NCBI RefSeq assembly: GCF_000516515.1
Contig: NZ_KI911784.1
Span: 3,386,633 to 3,450,632 of the forward strand
Direction: 5' to 3'
DNA from: Chloroflexus sp. Y-396-1
Lineage (GTDB): Bacteria > Chloroflexota > Chloroflexia > Chloroflexales > Chloroflexaceae
Length of the DNA: 64,000 bases
The notes under the pieces were generated by a model. The model did not search any database and was not told where the DNA came from. It was given only the letters and a program-made list of their open reading frames with translations. Position 1 is the stretch's first letter; each line of letters opens with the position of its first letter. Of this stretch, positions 35,790 to 45,201 are shown in pieces. The position numbers and the translations under genes are program-made.

Positions 35790-36668
35790 ATGTCGAAAAA
35801 CATCTATCTGGCTCTGGCCGATCAAGGTAAAAACGCTTGGTGGCGTTATCTGGTAGGAATGCTCATTGCTGTGGCAGTGTGGATAGTCGGTTCTGCCCTA
35901 ATTACTCTGCCTTTGGCCATACCAGAAGGCGATCCTATCATTCCCCCTGACTCGGCTGCCGGATTTGCGCTAGCTCTTCTAAGTTTTGGCTTTATGCTTC
36001 TGGGAGTATGGCTGGCAACTACCTGGATACACCGACGACCGTTTGGTTCGCTAATCGGTCCTAGTGGACGATTAAATGGCAGACGGATATGGCTCGGTGC
36101 AGGTATCTGGGGTGGGTTGCTTGTCATCGCAACGGTATTTGGCATACTTTTTTTCGGTGACCGTTATACCATTAATCCGAATTTTTTACAGCATTGGCCG
36201 TTTCTGCTTATTAGCTTGATGTTGCTCCCACTCCAGACAAGCGCTGAGGAATTCCTGTTTCGCGGGTACGTATTGCAGGCTACTGGTCGACTAACAAACA
36301 ACTGGCTGGCCTTAAGTGTTCTTAATGGTGTGCTCTTCACCTTACCGCATCTCGGAAATCCTGAAGCGGAACAACTGATACTTGCCAGCCTTTCCTGGTT
36401 CAGTGTTGGAATAATCTGGACATTAGTGACATTGCGTAGCGGTTCCCTCGATTATGCTCTTGGTGCACACCTCATTAACAATTTGCTCTTTTCATTACTC
36501 TTTAGCTACGAAGGTGGTGCGTTACCTGCCGTGGGACTATTCGTCACTTCAGATGCTCTCACGGTTTCCGGCGTGATGTTGCACATTGTTTCATGCATAG
36601 CGTTTTACTGGATCACCAACCGTATCGAGGCTGGTTCTGAAAGACAACCTGTTTTGGCGCAAGTCTAA
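35790..36668 (+). CDS. CPBP-family (Abi/CAAX) intramembrane protease, first copy
   Basis: A 292-residue polytopic membrane protein with about eight hydrophobic segments. CPBP motif 1 is SAEEFLFRGYVLQ (the Glu-Glu...Arg set), motif 2 is LPHLGNPE (catalytic His), and motif 3 is GAHLINNLLFSLL. The family includes eukaryotic CAAX processing enzymes and bacterial proteins that give immunity to bacteriocins or cleave membrane substrates. The start follows AGGAGG. It belongs to a three-gene operon with the upstream regulator and the downstream second copy. Confidence 0.9.
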   Translation: MSKNIYLALADQGKNAWWRYLVGMLIAVAVWIVGSALITLPLAIPEGDPIIPPDSAAGFALALLSFGFMLLGVWLATTWIHRRPFGSLIGPSGRLNGRRIWLGAGIWGGLLVIATVFGILFFGDRYTINPNFLQHWPFLLISLMLLPLQTSAEEFLFRGYVLQATGRLTNNWLALSVLNGVLFTLPHLGNPEAEQLILASLSWFSVGIIWTLVTLRSGSLDYALGAHLINNLLFSLLFSYEGGALPAVGLFVTSDALTVSGVMLHIVSCIAFYWITNRIEAGSERQPVLAQV

Positions 36669-36685
36669 ACTGCGGAGGCACACCA

Positions 36686-37528
36686 ATGAATGCTTTCCAT
36701 ACGCACCCCATTTTGGACTTTTGGTGTTTTCTACGTCGTCCGGTTGCCGAACGACTCAGCGAAGGGATGGCGAAGAAAGTTTTTATCCTTATTGTGGTTA
36801 TTTCGCTAGACATTCTCATCTCGATGATATTATCTCTCCTCGACATCGTGATTGAAGTCGGTGGTGGTGCGGTTGAACCGGTTGAAATAGATGTGAACCC
36901 GCTCCTATTGTCCGTAGGAGCCGTCTTCATCGCACCGCTCATTGAAGAAATCGCCTTTCGGCTTGGGCTGGCGCCTAATCTCTGGTTCCTCTTCATCTCA
37001 TTGTTTCTCGGTTCGGTACAGTATGCTCCTAAGCTGTTAGGGGATTTTTTCAGTGATAACGGAATGTTCGTTGGTTTCAACGTCCTCTTTTATCTGGTTC
37101 TTTCAGCAGGGATCTGTCTCTTTTTCTGGTTTCGCGAACGGCGTGGTCACCGCTACGTTGACTTTTTTAACCGTTATGTAGGTGCGTACTACTACCTGGG
37201 TGCGTTGCTCTTTGCGCTTCCCCATCTTGGCAACTTCACGTATCAACTCCCGTGGTGGTTGGTCATTCTGCCAGTTTTGCCCCAGCTTTTTGGTGGTCTG
37301 ACCTTCGGGTATTTACGCATTCGATTGGGATTCTGGTATGGAGTAATGGGCCATTTGCTTCAAAATCTGCTATTTACCCTGGGTGATGTGCTGACATATT
37401 TTCTGGGAGCCACGGCTAACTTTGTCTGGCTGATCGTCTTGATCATCGTACCAATAGTGGTGTTAATGGCACCGTTCCTGGTAGAGCGGCAGCGACAGGT
37501 TGCTTCGCGTGTTGATGCTGGCAGGTAG
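36686..37528 (+). CDS. CPBP-family (Abi/CAAX) intramembrane protease, second copy
   Basis: A 280-residue membrane protein with about seven or eight hydrophobic segments. Motif 1 is PLIEEIAFRLGL, motif 2 is FALPHLGNF, and motif 3 is MGHLLQNLLFTLG; all key Glu, Arg, His and Asn residues are present. Sequence similarity to the first copy is limited to the motifs, so they are old paralogues rather than a recent duplication. It starts 17 bases after the first copy, with GCGGAGG before the ATG. Substrate unknown. Confidence 0.88.
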   Translation: MNAFHTHPILDFWCFLRRPVAERLSEGMAKKVFILIVVISLDILISMILSLLDIVIEVGGGAVEPVEIDVNPLLLSVGAVFIAPLIEEIAFRLGLAPNLWFLFISLFLGSVQYAPKLLGDFFSDNGMFVGFNVLFYLVLSAGICLFFWFRERRGHRYVDFFNRYVGAYYYLGALLFALPHLGNFTYQLPWWLVILPVLPQLFGGLTFGYLRIRLGFWYGVMGHLLQNLLFTLGDVLTYFLGATANFVWLIVLIIVPIVVLMAPFLVERQRQVASRVDAGR

Positions 37529-37750
37529 GGCTAGGGCGGATTGAGCATTCGTCCCTGCATGGATGACGGATGAGGCGGGTAAGGAACTCATCCTTTTTCC
37601 CTCCTTTCCCACTAGGGAAACGGTAAGAGCATTGCACGAGCTAAGCATCGAGAAAGGAATCTTCAGCTATGCACTCAGCCAGGTATGCTATGATGCTGTT
37701 GCATGCGTAAACTGCGTGCATTGAGTACCTGCGCCGCTGTGAGGTTCTTT

Positions 37751-39127
37751 ATGGCATCTTCTGCGTCAATTGTTGTCTGTGGAGCTGGAATTGCCGGTGT
37801 CGCCGTCGCCCATGAGTTAGCCGTCGTTCACGGTTGGCGCAATGTTGTGCTGGTCGAAGCAGGTGATCCGTTGGCATTGACCAGCGATAAATCGACCGAG
37901 TGTTATCGTAACTGGTGGCCTGACCGGGCAATGGTGGCGCTCATGAATCGCAGTATTGATCGGCTGGAAACGCTAGCCGTGCGGAGTGCCAATCGAATCC
38001 GGCTCAACCGACGTGGTTATCTCTATGCAACGGCCGATCCGCAGCGGGCCGAACAGTGGCGCTCACAGACATTTGAGGCTGTTACACACGGTGTCGGTCC
38101 GCTCCGCATTCACGACCGGACCGATGCTGATTACCGGTCAACTACCGGACACGACTGGCAGACGGCTCCTATTGGCGTTGATTTATTACTCGACCAGGAC
38201 CTGATCAGGCGTCACTTTCCAGCCTTGTCGCCAAGAACGGTGGCTGTCTTGCATGTTCGTCGTGCTGGTTGGTTGAGCGCCCAGCAATTGGGGGCACTGT
38301 TACTCGAAGAGGCGCGGGCTGCTGGTGTCACCTTGCTACGGGGGAAGGTAACGGCAGTAAACCAAACTGGTGGGCGGGTGAATGCTGTGATGGTAGCCAC
38401 GACAAGCGGGAACATGTCGATCCAGACCCCATACTTTGTGAATGCTGCCGGGCCGTATCTGGCAGAGGTTGGCGATCTGATCGGGATTGACTTACCGGTG
38501 CATCACCAGGTACACCTTAAGGCTGCCTTCGCCGATCCGCTCGGCGTTGTGCCTCGTGATGCGCCATTGTTGATTTGGGGTGATCCGATTGAACTAAACT
38601 GGAACGATAGAGAACGGGATGATCTGAATGCCGATCCAGCCACTGCGTGGTTAACCAAACCGCTACCACCAGGGGTACATTGTCGGCCTGAAGGCGAGGG
38701 TAGCAGTAGACAGGCACTGCTGCTGTGGGATTACCATCCTCATAACCAGCAGAACCGGAACGCCCAATTTCCGGTGCCACTCGATGATAGTTTCTTCGAG
38801 GTTGCTCTACGCGGGATGTCGGTCATGCTGCCAGGGCTTGTCAATTACCTCGAACGGCTCCCCCGTGCCTATCTCGATGGCGGATACTATACGTGTACGC
38901 CAGAGAATCGGCCACTGATCGGCCCGCTTCCGGTAGAGGGAACATTTGTGATCGGTGCGCTGGCCGGATACGGTATCATGGCCGCACTCGCAGCCGCTGA
39001 ACTTCTGGTCAGACATATGATCGGTGGGTCACTCCCCGCCTACGCGGCTGCGTTTCATCCTAATCGCTACCACGATCCAAATTATCTGTTGCAGTTGGCC
39101 CACTGGAGTGATAGTGGCCAGTTGTGA
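37751..39127 (+). CDS. FAD-dependent oxidoreductase (DAO/glycine oxidase-like)
   Basis: A 458-residue flavoprotein. An N-terminal Rossmann fold GAGIAGVAVAHELA with acidic end of strand 2 (VLVEAGD) binds FAD. A DAO-type central domain follows, and the C-terminal part contains TPENRPLIGPLPVEGTFVIGALAGYGIMAALAAAELL, the typical second FAD contact. It should oxidise an amine or amino acid, but the substrate is not evident. The ATG at 37751 fits the family N-terminus and has GAGG upstream; a longer reading frame from 37703 would add 16 basic, non-conserved residues. It is convergent with the serine hydrolase gene, only 14 bases apart. Confidence 0.85.
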   Translation: MASSASIVVCGAGIAGVAVAHELAVVHGWRNVVLVEAGDPLALTSDKSTECYRNWWPDRAMVALMNRSIDRLETLAVRSANRIRLNRRGYLYATADPQRAEQWRSQTFEAVTHGVGPLRIHDRTDADYRSTTGHDWQTAPIGVDLLLDQDLIRRHFPALSPRTVAVLHVRRAGWLSAQQLGALLLEEARAAGVTLLRGKVTAVNQTGGRVNAVMVATTSGNMSIQTPYFVNAAGPYLAEVGDLIGIDLPVHHQVHLKAAFADPLGVVPRDAPLLIWGDPIELNWNDRERDDLNADPATAWLTKPLPPGVHCRPEGEGSSRQALLLWDYHPHNQQNRNAQFPVPLDDSFFEVALRGMSVMLPGLVNYLERLPRAYLDGGYYTCTPENRPLIGPLPVEGTFVIGALAGYGIMAALAAAELLVRHMIGGSLPAYAAAFHPNRYHDPNYLLQLAHWSDSGQL

Positions 39128-39141
39128 ATCGAGCGCTAACC

Positions 39142-40320
39142 TTATGGCAACCAGGAACCGATCTCAGCCGCAATAGCATCGGCGTTGGTACGTTCCATGT
39201 TGCTAAGAACGACTATGACACTCTGACTATCGGGATAGTACGCCAGATGGGTGACAGCCCCTGAGATAAAGCCAGGATGGTAGATCACCCGTCGTCCGTT
39301 GCGCTCTTCGATTTTCCAGCCATAACCGTAATTATTGCGATTGGGTGTATACATTTGGCTCAGCTCAGCAGCGGGGAGTAATTGCCCGCTGTTTAGGGCC
39401 TGTACGAATCGGTAAAGGTCTTCAACGGTAGAGTAAAGACCACCGGCGCTGTAAAGGTTACTGGTATCGATTGGAATTGCCCGCTTGTTGTCTGGCCCAA
39501 GGTAACCAACCGTACCATTGAGCGCCGACGCATCACCACTGTCATAGCCGCTATTGATCATACCAGCAGGGATGAAGATGTTGTCACGGACGTAATCGGC
39601 ATACGATTGACCGCTGACCGCTTCAATCACTAATCCAAGGACCACGTAGTTAGAGTTGCTGTATCGATACGCACTACCTGGTACAAAGTCGAGTGGCAGA
39701 TTGCGGAAACGAGCAACTAACTGTGTTGGTGTCACCGGTAAGCGTTCGACCTGCTCAAAATTTGTAAAGTCGGTATAATTCGGTATGCCGGCGGTATGCG
39801 AGAGCAGATGAGCAAGTGTAATCGATTGCCATCCCGGCGGGCAGTCAGGTAGATACCGACAAACCGACTCGCCGACAGTTAACTTTCCGGCGACCTGTAA
39901 CTGCATAATCGCCAGCGCCGTAATTGGTTTCGAGATCGAGGCAACGCGGAAGCGAGTTTGGGCAGTATTAGGAAGATCACGCTCGACATTAGCCAGACCG
40001 TAACCACGAGCCACCAAAATGCGTCCCCCCGTTGCCACCAGCACAGCACCACGAAACCGTCCTTGTACCGTTAGATCGCGCAGATATGTATCGATCCGCT
40101 CGGCAAGATCGACCAGGCTCGGTGTAGGAGTTGGCCGTACCGGTTCCATCACTGCAATCAGCGGTGTACTGACCATAGCTGGTGTTTCAGGGGTAACGCT
40201 AGGTAAGATCGTGGGCTGTGGGCCAATTGGCGCCCATGCAGATACAACGGTCTCACGTTGGCCGCAGGCACTCAACATACTGACCATGAATAAACTCAGG
40301 AGCAACATTGACCAGCGCAT
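39142..40320 (-). CDS. Serine beta-lactamase-like hydrolase, lipoprotein
   Basis: A 392-residue protein of the beta-lactamase/penicillin-binding (class C, EstB-like) family. The signal peptide ends in lipobox LSAC with Cys19. After a Pro/Thr-rich linker (about 30-70) the enzyme domain shows SxxK at Ser128-Lys131 (SISKP), YxN in YRYSNSNYVVLG and HxG in YHPGFISGAV. It is likely an extracytoplasmic esterase or D-Ala peptidase-type enzyme rather than a true beta-lactamase. It is the last gene of a minus-strand run and lies 13 bases after the lipoate-ligase-like gene. Confidence 0.9.
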   Translation of the reverse strand: MRWSMLLLSLFMVSMLSACGQRETVVSAWAPIGPQPTILPSVTPETPAMVSTPLIAVMEPVRPTPTPSLVDLAERIDTYLRDLTVQGRFRGAVLVATGGRILVARGYGLANVERDLPNTAQTRFRVASISKPITALAIMQLQVAGKLTVGESVCRYLPDCPPGWQSITLAHLLSHTAGIPNYTDFTNFEQVERLPVTPTQLVARFRNLPLDFVPGSAYRYSNSNYVVLGLVIEAVSGQSYADYVRDNIFIPAGMINSGYDSGDASALNGTVGYLGPDNKRAIPIDTSNLYSAGGLYSTVEDLYRFVQALNSGQLLPAAELSQMYTPNRNNYGYGWKIEERNGRRVIYHPGFISGAVTHLAYYPDSQSVIVVLSNMERTNADAIAAEIGSWLP

Positions 40321-40333
40321 AGTTATGAATAAA

Positions 40334-41167
40334 CTAACCTTCCAAAGGTAACGGTAAAAAACGCGACTGGACAGCAGCCATTACCTTCAATTCTTCTGTC
40401 GTCCAATCCGATGCTACTATGTGAACATCGTACCGCTGTTGCAAGACGGTAGCAAATGCGGTCGCCAGACGGTGCAAGTCAGGTGGGGAGGCGCACACTG
40501 TTGCCAGATCGGTGACGCGCCCGGCCAGCCGCTCAATGAAGAGTTGACGTTCAGCAGGCAGAATCGCTAACAAGGTTGCCAATTGCTGACCAGGCCAGTG
40601 GGTGTAAACTCCGACCTGAAAAAGCATGCCCTCACGGCGTCTGACTTGAGCAAATCCAACCAGCTTCCGATCATCGACCAGTATTTCATACGGAGATCGA
40701 CCGCCAAAACAAGAGCGTGCAGTCAATGGATCAAGTAGCTGCCGATCAGCGCGGGCAGTCGCGATGTCGATAATTCGGGTATCAATGCCAAACTGCATCA
40801 GAGTGGCCTGCCACACTTCTCCTAACCAACGGTACGACTCGCTAACATCGGGGTGCGCCAGGGGATGGTCGAGCGGCAAGGCAATATCTTGCATGAGAAA
40901 ACCTGGCACGAACAACACTGCGGTACCACCGCTCGCTCGCCGATGAAGCGTGACACCCTGTTGCCGTAGCGCCAACTGATCGACCTCACTCAGTTTTTGC
41001 CCGGAGCCAATAACCAGGGCTGGTTGGGAGCCAGCAGCGTACCAGCGCAGAGCCGGTTGATGGGTTGTGACCAATCCCGCCAGCATCGCTGTACCGGCAG
41101 CCAGTTCGGTTGCCGGATCACCGTGAGCTGGTGGCAATAACCGCCACGTTACACTGTTGTTTCCCAT
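40334..41167 (-). CDS. Lipoate-protein ligase A-like protein
   Basis: A 277-residue member of the biotin/lipoate ligase fold (LplA/LipM-like). Typical motifs are a GSGQKLSEVD region, HRRASGGTAVLF (the RRxSGG lipoyl-AMP loop) and SPYEILVDDRKLVGFAQVRR (the conserved Lys in KLVG). It would attach lipoate or octanoate to 2-oxoacid dehydrogenase or GcvH proteins. The ATG at 41167 follows GGGAG; it overlaps the preceding winged-helix gene by 19 bases. Whether it is a ligase or an octanoyl-transferase cannot be decided here. Confidence 0.85.
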   Translation of the reverse strand: MGNNSVTWRLLPPAHGDPATELAAGTAMLAGLVTTHQPALRWYAAGSQPALVIGSGQKLSEVDQLALRQQGVTLHRRASGGTAVLFVPGFLMQDIALPLDHPLAHPDVSESYRWLGEVWQATLMQFGIDTRIIDIATARADRQLLDPLTARSCFGGRSPYEILVDDRKLVGFAQVRRREGMLFQVGVYTHWPGQQLATLLAILPAERQLFIERLAGRVTDLATVCASPPDLHRLATAFATVLQQRYDVHIVASDWTTEELKVMAAVQSRFLPLPLEG

Positions 41168-42273
41168 CGGCAATCTCCCAAAGGTGCCGCAAAGTGTTCG
41201 GCCACACTGGCGGCTAATGTTGCGAGTCGGGATCGGAGCGATGCTGGCAGTGGTTCAAACGGTCGCAGGGTGACGATCAGTTTCGTTCCTTGCCAATCGT
41301 ACCGCCACGTACCCACAATGCGACCACCAAGCACAATTGTTGCCTCGATGTGACCGGCTGGACGCCAGACGCGCTTGTAGCAGGCATCATCGATCAGCCA
41401 GCGTTTGTCGCGAGTGGCAAGCAACAGGGGATCAAAACGACCCAGTAAACGGGGTGGCAGTTCAGCAGGCTGTGGCAGATCGGATAACCGATCAAGTTGT
41501 TCTTGTAGCCACCACGCCGATTGACCATCGATCTGTACTCTCACTGCCTGGTCGCCGAGGAGTTTGAGCCAATGTTTGATCTCGACCTGTGTTCGGCCAC
41601 GCCACCAGGCCATATCGGTAAGCGTTGCCGGCCCAAAGGCAGCAAGGTACCGACGTAGCAATTCGGTATTAGCGGTCTCGGTATCAGGTGGTGCCCATTC
41701 CAATTCGGGTACCCAGCGCAGCCGATGTGCCATCCGGGCTTCACCATTGCGTGGCGCAGCATGACACGCCAGACCACGACGGTTCAAAATCGCAAAGACA
41801 CCACCCCACCCTGAAAGATGGTGTTGATCGATCATCGCTAACAACCGCCGCAGATCACTGCGGCCTAATGTTTCGTATTCGTACAGCAGATGAGCCACAT
41901 GCGTGATAAATGCCTCATATTCGGTCATATTCCAACCATTATGCACCGCTTCCCGCTCCCAGTAGGTAGCACGACCAGCCTGCATCGCGTAGATCAACGG
42001 CCAGTCAGTGGTAGGGTAGAGATGTAACGTACCACGTTGCCCCCAAATGCGCACCAGCGATCGTTTCTGGTAAAGCAGATCATCGAGGTGATTGGCGCTA
42101 AAGGCCGGTGCGCGATTCCAGAGTGCCAGACCGGCAGCGGGCAGAATCTGCGCCTGTATGCCGGCCAGGCGCCGAGCAGCGGTTAATGGATCGGCGAACG
42201 GTGTGTGTAGACCGTTGTTGACATATCGTGCGCTGATAACCTGGGCTAAGGTGAGGGCATATTCGGAACTCAT
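41149..42273 (-). CDS. Winged-helix DNA-binding protein (YcaQ/AlkZ-like superfamily)
   Basis: A 374-residue protein of the HTH_42 superfamily. It contains the characteristic AGIQAQ near the start (residues 37-42), SLVRIWGQRGTLHLYPTTDWPL, ATLTDMAWWRGRTQ and a late LLGRFDPLLLATRDKRWLIDD. Family members include DNA glycosylases that unhook interstrand crosslinks (AlkZ/YcaQ), in which the QxQ/QxD motif (here QAQ) is catalytic. A repair role is therefore possible but unproven. Its ATG overlaps the end of the glycosyltransferase gene (ATGA). Confidence 0.82.
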   Translation of the reverse strand: MSSEYALTLAQVISARYVNNGLHTPFADPLTAARRLAGIQAQILPAAGLALWNRAPAFSANHLDDLLYQKRSLVRIWGQRGTLHLYPTTDWPLIYAMQAGRATYWEREAVHNGWNMTEYEAFITHVAHLLYEYETLGRSDLRRLLAMIDQHHLSGWGGVFAILNRRGLACHAAPRNGEARMAHRLRWVPELEWAPPDTETANTELLRRYLAAFGPATLTDMAWWRGRTQVEIKHWLKLLGDQAVRVQIDGQSAWWLQEQLDRLSDLPQPAELPPRLLGRFDPLLLATRDKRWLIDDACYKRVWRPAGHIEATIVLGGRIVGTWRYDWQGTKLIVTLRPFEPLPASLRSRLATLAASVAEHFAAPLGDCRWETTV

Positions 42274-44759
42274 GGCGCTCTCATCAGTTCTATCGCAGCC
42301 GAACCACGGGCGAAAACCCGCACTAGTGGCTCACTGTCGGATGGAAGCGTAGGGGTAGGGAATACCTCAATTGCGCTCGGCCCAAGAGCCTGAAGCACGG
42401 TTGCCACTTCGGTAGCATTAGCGAATGCCGGCAACACGACCAATGTATTCTCATCATCGCTTGTACCACGCCAGATCTTTGGCTGTTGCGCTGGTGGTAG
42501 ATCGATGGTCAGAAAACGCACTGTATCACTCAGCGCCCACTCACGTGGTAAGTATACCGATACCCGTTGTATCGAGTCGGTAGGTGTCGCAGCGCGACGG
42601 ACAATATGTGCCATGACCGTTTCAACCCGATCAAATTCGCCGTACACCCGCGGATTGGTTCGCATCTGTCCAAAATAGACCCAAAGATTGAAGCATAGAC
42701 TGAGCACTAGCATACCAGGGATCAACCAGCGCTGCCATTCACAACCACTGCCAAACCGGCTCAGCCCCCAACCGGCCAGCGCGCAGGCCGGGGCCAGCGT
42801 ACCCAATGTACGCATCGCGTGCGGTGCATTGAAGCTCAACAGACCCGGTACATAGTAGAGGAGCCAGAGCACAAACAACACTACCACCGATTGCCGACGG
42901 GCTTGCCAAACAAGACCCAACCCAATGAGCAGAAATAACCCAACCACCGGATCAACCATCGGCGCCAGGGGAAGATGGTGACGTCCATTCGCATCACCTT
43001 GCACATGCCACATCAGCCCGTAGCGCACGATGTGCTCACCGAGAAAATCGAGTGGTCGGTGACGGCTAAGATCGTCGGCCTGAAAAATCGAGACGAAACC
43101 CACCCGGCGATTAAAACCGGCACTATCGTTCAAAATATAGAGCGCCAGCGGTGCGATTACGATTGCCCCTACCAAAGCAGCGCTAAGCAAATGTGGCCAA
43201 AACCATCGCCAGCGGGATGGATCGCGACCAAGCCGAAAAACTGCTACTACCAGCAAAGCCAGTGGCGCCAGGCGACCGGTGTGATACGTATAAACGGCCA
43301 ACCCACCTAGCAGCGCGGCCCCGACAACATAACTCCAAGAGCGCCAGTATTGCTGTCCTGGATCAAGACCTCGCCATAGCAGCCCTCCCGCAATGAGCAC
43401 CAGCAGATGGTCGAGTGTCGCCGGGAATGCCCAACGACTCATGCTGAGCGACCACGAAGCCCAGGCCAACAGGGCAGCAGCCAATACCGCTGCTCGCCGT
43501 CCAATGAGCGGTGAAGCAAACCAATAAAGCGCTAGAGGAGTAAAGGCTCCGGCTAACGCACTCACCAGGCGCACGCTCCAGGCATGAGCACCCCAGTTAC
43601 CGACAATTGGCGCCGCCAGATAAAAGAACAGCGCCGGTAGATCGGCGTCCTTGACGACATAAATCGGGCGAAACGTTGGTTCTGTCCAGACTCGTAAGGC
43701 CAGCAAGCCGTGGCGCGACTCATCACGCCACAATGCCAACGGCATCTGATCAAGCGCGATTAGCCGCGTCGCCAACGCGATACCGGTTATGAGCAGTAAT
43801 GACCTGCCAACCGGCCATACCGACCCCTCTTCGTCATCAGTGATCAATGGCCAGACCAGCCAAACACCACCTATAACTGGTAGCAAGGCAATCCAGGCCG
43901 GCACACCAAACCGTATGGCTATCAGACCGGCAAATGCCAGAACGATCCCAAACCAGCTCCATTGTGGTTGTGAGGTGATCCATTTGGAAAGACGTTGAAG
44001 ATAGTTAGCCAGTGACGGCCAAAGAGCAAGGATGAGTACCGGCACCAACGGCCACCACGGCCATGGAAGAGTGGGTAACCAGTATTCAGCCGCTACCGGA
44101 AAGGAAGCTAAACCAATTGCCGGAAGGAGCGCTAGCCCTGTTAAAATATTGCGTAGACGTTCATCCCAACGCCAGAGCGTGCCCGTCCACCAGACTAGTA
44201 GCGGCAGCATTGCCCAACCAATCATCTGACCACTCAGCGGGGGTCGCTCAACCGTTGTTAGAAAATTCACCCTGCTGAGCGCCAATCCCAATTCGCGAAT
44301 ATCAGGCGGTGCAACGTAGGGTTCGGTTGACCAACGTAAAAATGTCTCGCCGGTTGTACTGGTTGGGAGTAGAAACCGGTAGCGTCGCCAATAACCAGCC
44401 ACCGTCATCGTTGCCAGTTGCCCGTCTTGATACGTAAAGAGCGCCTGCGCCGGTGCAATACCATTCCGGCGCGGAGCTGCCAATCGTAATTCGATTAGTG
44501 CTGGAGCGCCGCGGTATCCGTAGATGAAGAGCGTGGCCTGCGGATATGACCAGCGGAAGAGATCGGTTTCATTCTGCTCGTTGCCGTGAAATCTGGTCAA
44601 GATAGGCTCGTTTTCTTCACCTACTGCCCAATACTGTGGAGGCCGATCCGCGCCAAACAGCAAGAAGCTGGCGGCGATCAAGACTAGGACAACGGGCAAC
44701 CAGAATGAAGATCGCATTGCTCCCACTGAGCGATACAGTGAACGAATCACGGCGGACAT
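42270..44759 (-). CDS. GT39-like membrane glycosyltransferase
   Basis: A protein of about 829 residues. After a first membrane segment (SFWLPVVLVLIAASFLLFG) comes an extracytoplasmic beta domain (about 45-170). About 12 further membrane segments follow with the GT39/ArnT-like loop LWRDESRHGLLALRVW, where the Asp-Glu pair is the usual catalytic/metal site, and HTGRLAPLALLVVAVFRL. A C-terminal soluble domain (about 680-829) completes it. It should transfer sugars from a lipid-linked donor to proteins or lipids outside the membrane. The exact start is uncertain: ATG at 44795, 44759 and 44717 are all in frame. It overlaps the winged-helix gene by four bases. Confidence 0.83.
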   Translation of the reverse strand: MSAVIRSLYRSVGAMRSSFWLPVVLVLIAASFLLFGADRPPQYWAVGEENEPILTRFHGNEQNETDLFRWSYPQATLFIYGYRGAPALIELRLAAPRRNGIAPAQALFTYQDGQLATMTVAGYWRRYRFLLPTSTTGETFLRWSTEPYVAPPDIRELGLALSRVNFLTTVERPPLSGQMIGWAMLPLLVWWTGTLWRWDERLRNILTGLALLPAIGLASFPVAAEYWLPTLPWPWWPLVPVLILALWPSLANYLQRLSKWITSQPQWSWFGIVLAFAGLIAIRFGVPAWIALLPVIGGVWLVWPLITDDEEGSVWPVGRSLLLITGIALATRLIALDQMPLALWRDESRHGLLALRVWTEPTFRPIYVVKDADLPALFFYLAAPIVGNWGAHAWSVRLVSALAGAFTPLALYWFASPLIGRRAAVLAAALLAWASWSLSMSRWAFPATLDHLLVLIAGGLLWRGLDPGQQYWRSWSYVVGAALLGGLAVYTYHTGRLAPLALLVVAVFRLGRDPSRWRWFWPHLLSAALVGAIVIAPLALYILNDSAGFNRRVGFVSIFQADDLSRHRPLDFLGEHIVRYGLMWHVQGDANGRHHLPLAPMVDPVVGLFLLIGLGLVWQARRQSVVVLFVLWLLYYVPGLLSFNAPHAMRTLGTLAPACALAGWGLSRFGSGCEWQRWLIPGMLVLSLCFNLWVYFGQMRTNPRVYGEFDRVETVMAHIVRRAATPTDSIQRVSVYLPREWALSDTVRFLTIDLPPAQQPKIWRGTSDDENTLVVLPAFANATEVATVLQALGPSAIEVFPTPTLPSDSEPLVRVFARGSAAIELMRAP

Positions 44760-44825
44760 TATACCAGTAACCGTCAGAAGACAGGTAACGTGCATCCTTT
44801 ACGAGGCGATTGTGGAATGTGCGTG

Positions 44826-45045
44826 TAGGGCTTTTCAACGGTTCACTCTACCCGCTAAAAGTGAGGTGAGAGGAGAGAGAAAAGAGAGAAAAAGAGTGAT
44901 CGGTAGGAACCGAGTTTAGCTCCAATCCCCGCAAGCGGGGGAACTAGTGGGCAATGGTGTGTAATGTACCAAACGCTGGGTTTCGCCTGCTCACCGTGCA
45001 ATACGGGCCAGAGGCCCGCGTACCTAAGTCAAAGTCATCGAGGCA
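44826..45045 (+). repeat. Dispersed intergenic repeat, copy B (shortened)
   Basis: In the 442-base gap 44760-45201. It has the same module order as copy A: GGGCTTTTCAACGGTTCACT, a GA-rich tract, CCCCGCAAGCGGGGG (about 44928-44942), a linker with ATGTACCAAACGCTGGGTTT, GGGCC-AGAGG-CCCGCG (about 45003-45018), then AAGTCATCGA. The tail module of copy A is missing. Nothing is seen in the remaining gap up to 45201. Confidence 0.7.
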
Positions 45046-45201
45046 GGTTCAAACCATACAATTCGCAGGTCGGCACAAACAAATTACGAAACATGGCTCG
45101 CGTACTCAAGTCGTCGGCGCATATTCAAACACACTCAGCAACGTCTGCACGACGATAATCCTTTCCGTGCCGACGATATTTCCGAGAATATTGATAACGA
45201 A

